In this document: positions 63,819 through 64,000 of the stretch, piece after piece
Layout of the letters: every line of letters starts with the position of its first letter
How positions within the stretch are numbered: position 1 is the stretch's first letter
Assembly: GCF_023205015.1 (NCBI RefSeq)
Contig: NZ_CP096258.1
Coordinates: 2,852,001-2,916,000 of the forward strand
From: Providencia rettgeri
Lineage (GTDB): Bacteria; Pseudomonadota; Gammaproteobacteria; Enterobacterales; Enterobacteriaceae
DNA length: 64,000 nt
Reading direction: 5' to 3'
Notes under the pieces: model-generated
Databases searched by the model: none
The model's input: the letters and a program-made list of their open reading frames with translations, nothing else
Told to the model about the DNA's origin: nothing
Program-made: the position numbers and the translations under genes

Positions 63819-64000
63819 TTAGATATGACGGGATAAAGTATCTAAAATTGTCTTTTTATCCTTATCTAAAATCATCGTTAACCCTCCATAATTTGCTTCC
63901 CATTCCTTTGTTAGATTAATTACAATACCTATCCATCATCGAAGTCGCAATGTGTAGTTAGAAAATCATCTTTATCAAACCTGCTTAAGTACATGTTTGA
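63819..64000 (-). pseudogene. Frameshifted fragment resembling 2-oxoglutarate/Fe(II) oxygenase
   Basis: On the minus strand from the window edge one frame reads MYLSRFDKDDFLTTHCDFDDG then stops; a second frame resumes with IGIVINLTKEWEANYGGLTM and ends at 63819. Joined, they resemble the core of a 2OG-Fe(II) oxygenase (HxD motif, then NLTKxW...GG). The frameshift at about 63935 and the early stop suggest a decayed gene. It continues beyond the window, so its 5' part is unseen. Confidence 0.45.

Overview
The window looks like a chromosomal segment from an AT-rich enterobacterium, most likely Providencia or a close relative in the Morganellaceae. The evidence is gene order that follows Escherichia coli around 52-58 min (yfeX to glmY), ERIC-type intergenic repeats, and protein sequences close to but distinct from E. 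coli. The genus is an inference; no rRNA is present. I see no tRNA, rRNA, CRISPR array, phage or intact insertion sequence.

Layout. 1-6.7 kb: the start of cysP, yfeX, yfeY, ypeA, hemF, a cytoplasmic-type M4 metalloprotease (not part of the E. coli block) and rluF. 6.9-16 kb: the housekeeping run ndk, rlmN, rodZ, ispG, hisS, yfgM, bamB, der, all on the minus strand. 16.3-26.3 kb: pbpC and the alpha-2-macroglobulin yfhM, an SseB that lacks its N-terminal domain, pepB and iscX. 26.4-29.2 kb: an AT-rich insertion (LuxR-type regulator, MFS transporter, four tandem ERIC elements) that separates iscX from the isc operon. 29.2-34.9 kb: iscRSUA-hscBA-fdx behind a promoter with two abutting IscR sites. 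35-36.6 kb: trmJ and suhB. 36.7-43.5 kb: a catabolic cluster of lgoD, lgoR, uxaB and a TRAP transporter, best read as L-galactonate use with a TRAP importer in place of the usual MFS carrier. 43.7-53.7 kb: hcaT, glyA, hmp, glnB, glutamine-dependent nadE, and the glrR-qseG-glrK two-component system.

53.7-54.6 kb holds a large non-coding block. I read it as the small RNA gene glmY (minus strand) with a sigma-54 promoter, a 50-bp near-continuous palindrome and three upstream GlrR boxes of the form TGTC-N10-GACA (two perfect, one with a single mismatch). This is the regulatory output of the neighbouring glrK/glrR genes. 54.8-62.7 kb is a six-gene block on the plus strand: uhpA, uhpB, uhpC (hexose-phosphate sensing) followed directly by afuA, afuB, afuC (a binding-protein-dependent ABC importer of the sugar-phosphate type). 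No uhpT permease is present, so the sensor appears to be wired to an ABC importer. The window ends with an AT-rich EamA-type transporter and a frameshifted fragment resembling a 2-oxoglutarate-Fe(II) oxygenase.

Many starts were moved inward from the longest open frame to an ATG with a clear Shine-Dalgarno sequence; these are noted per gene. The two most interesting systems are the uhpABC-afuABC operon and the lgo/uxaB/TRAP cluster. Both are built from known families in a combination worth testing; neither is proved to be new by sequence alone.
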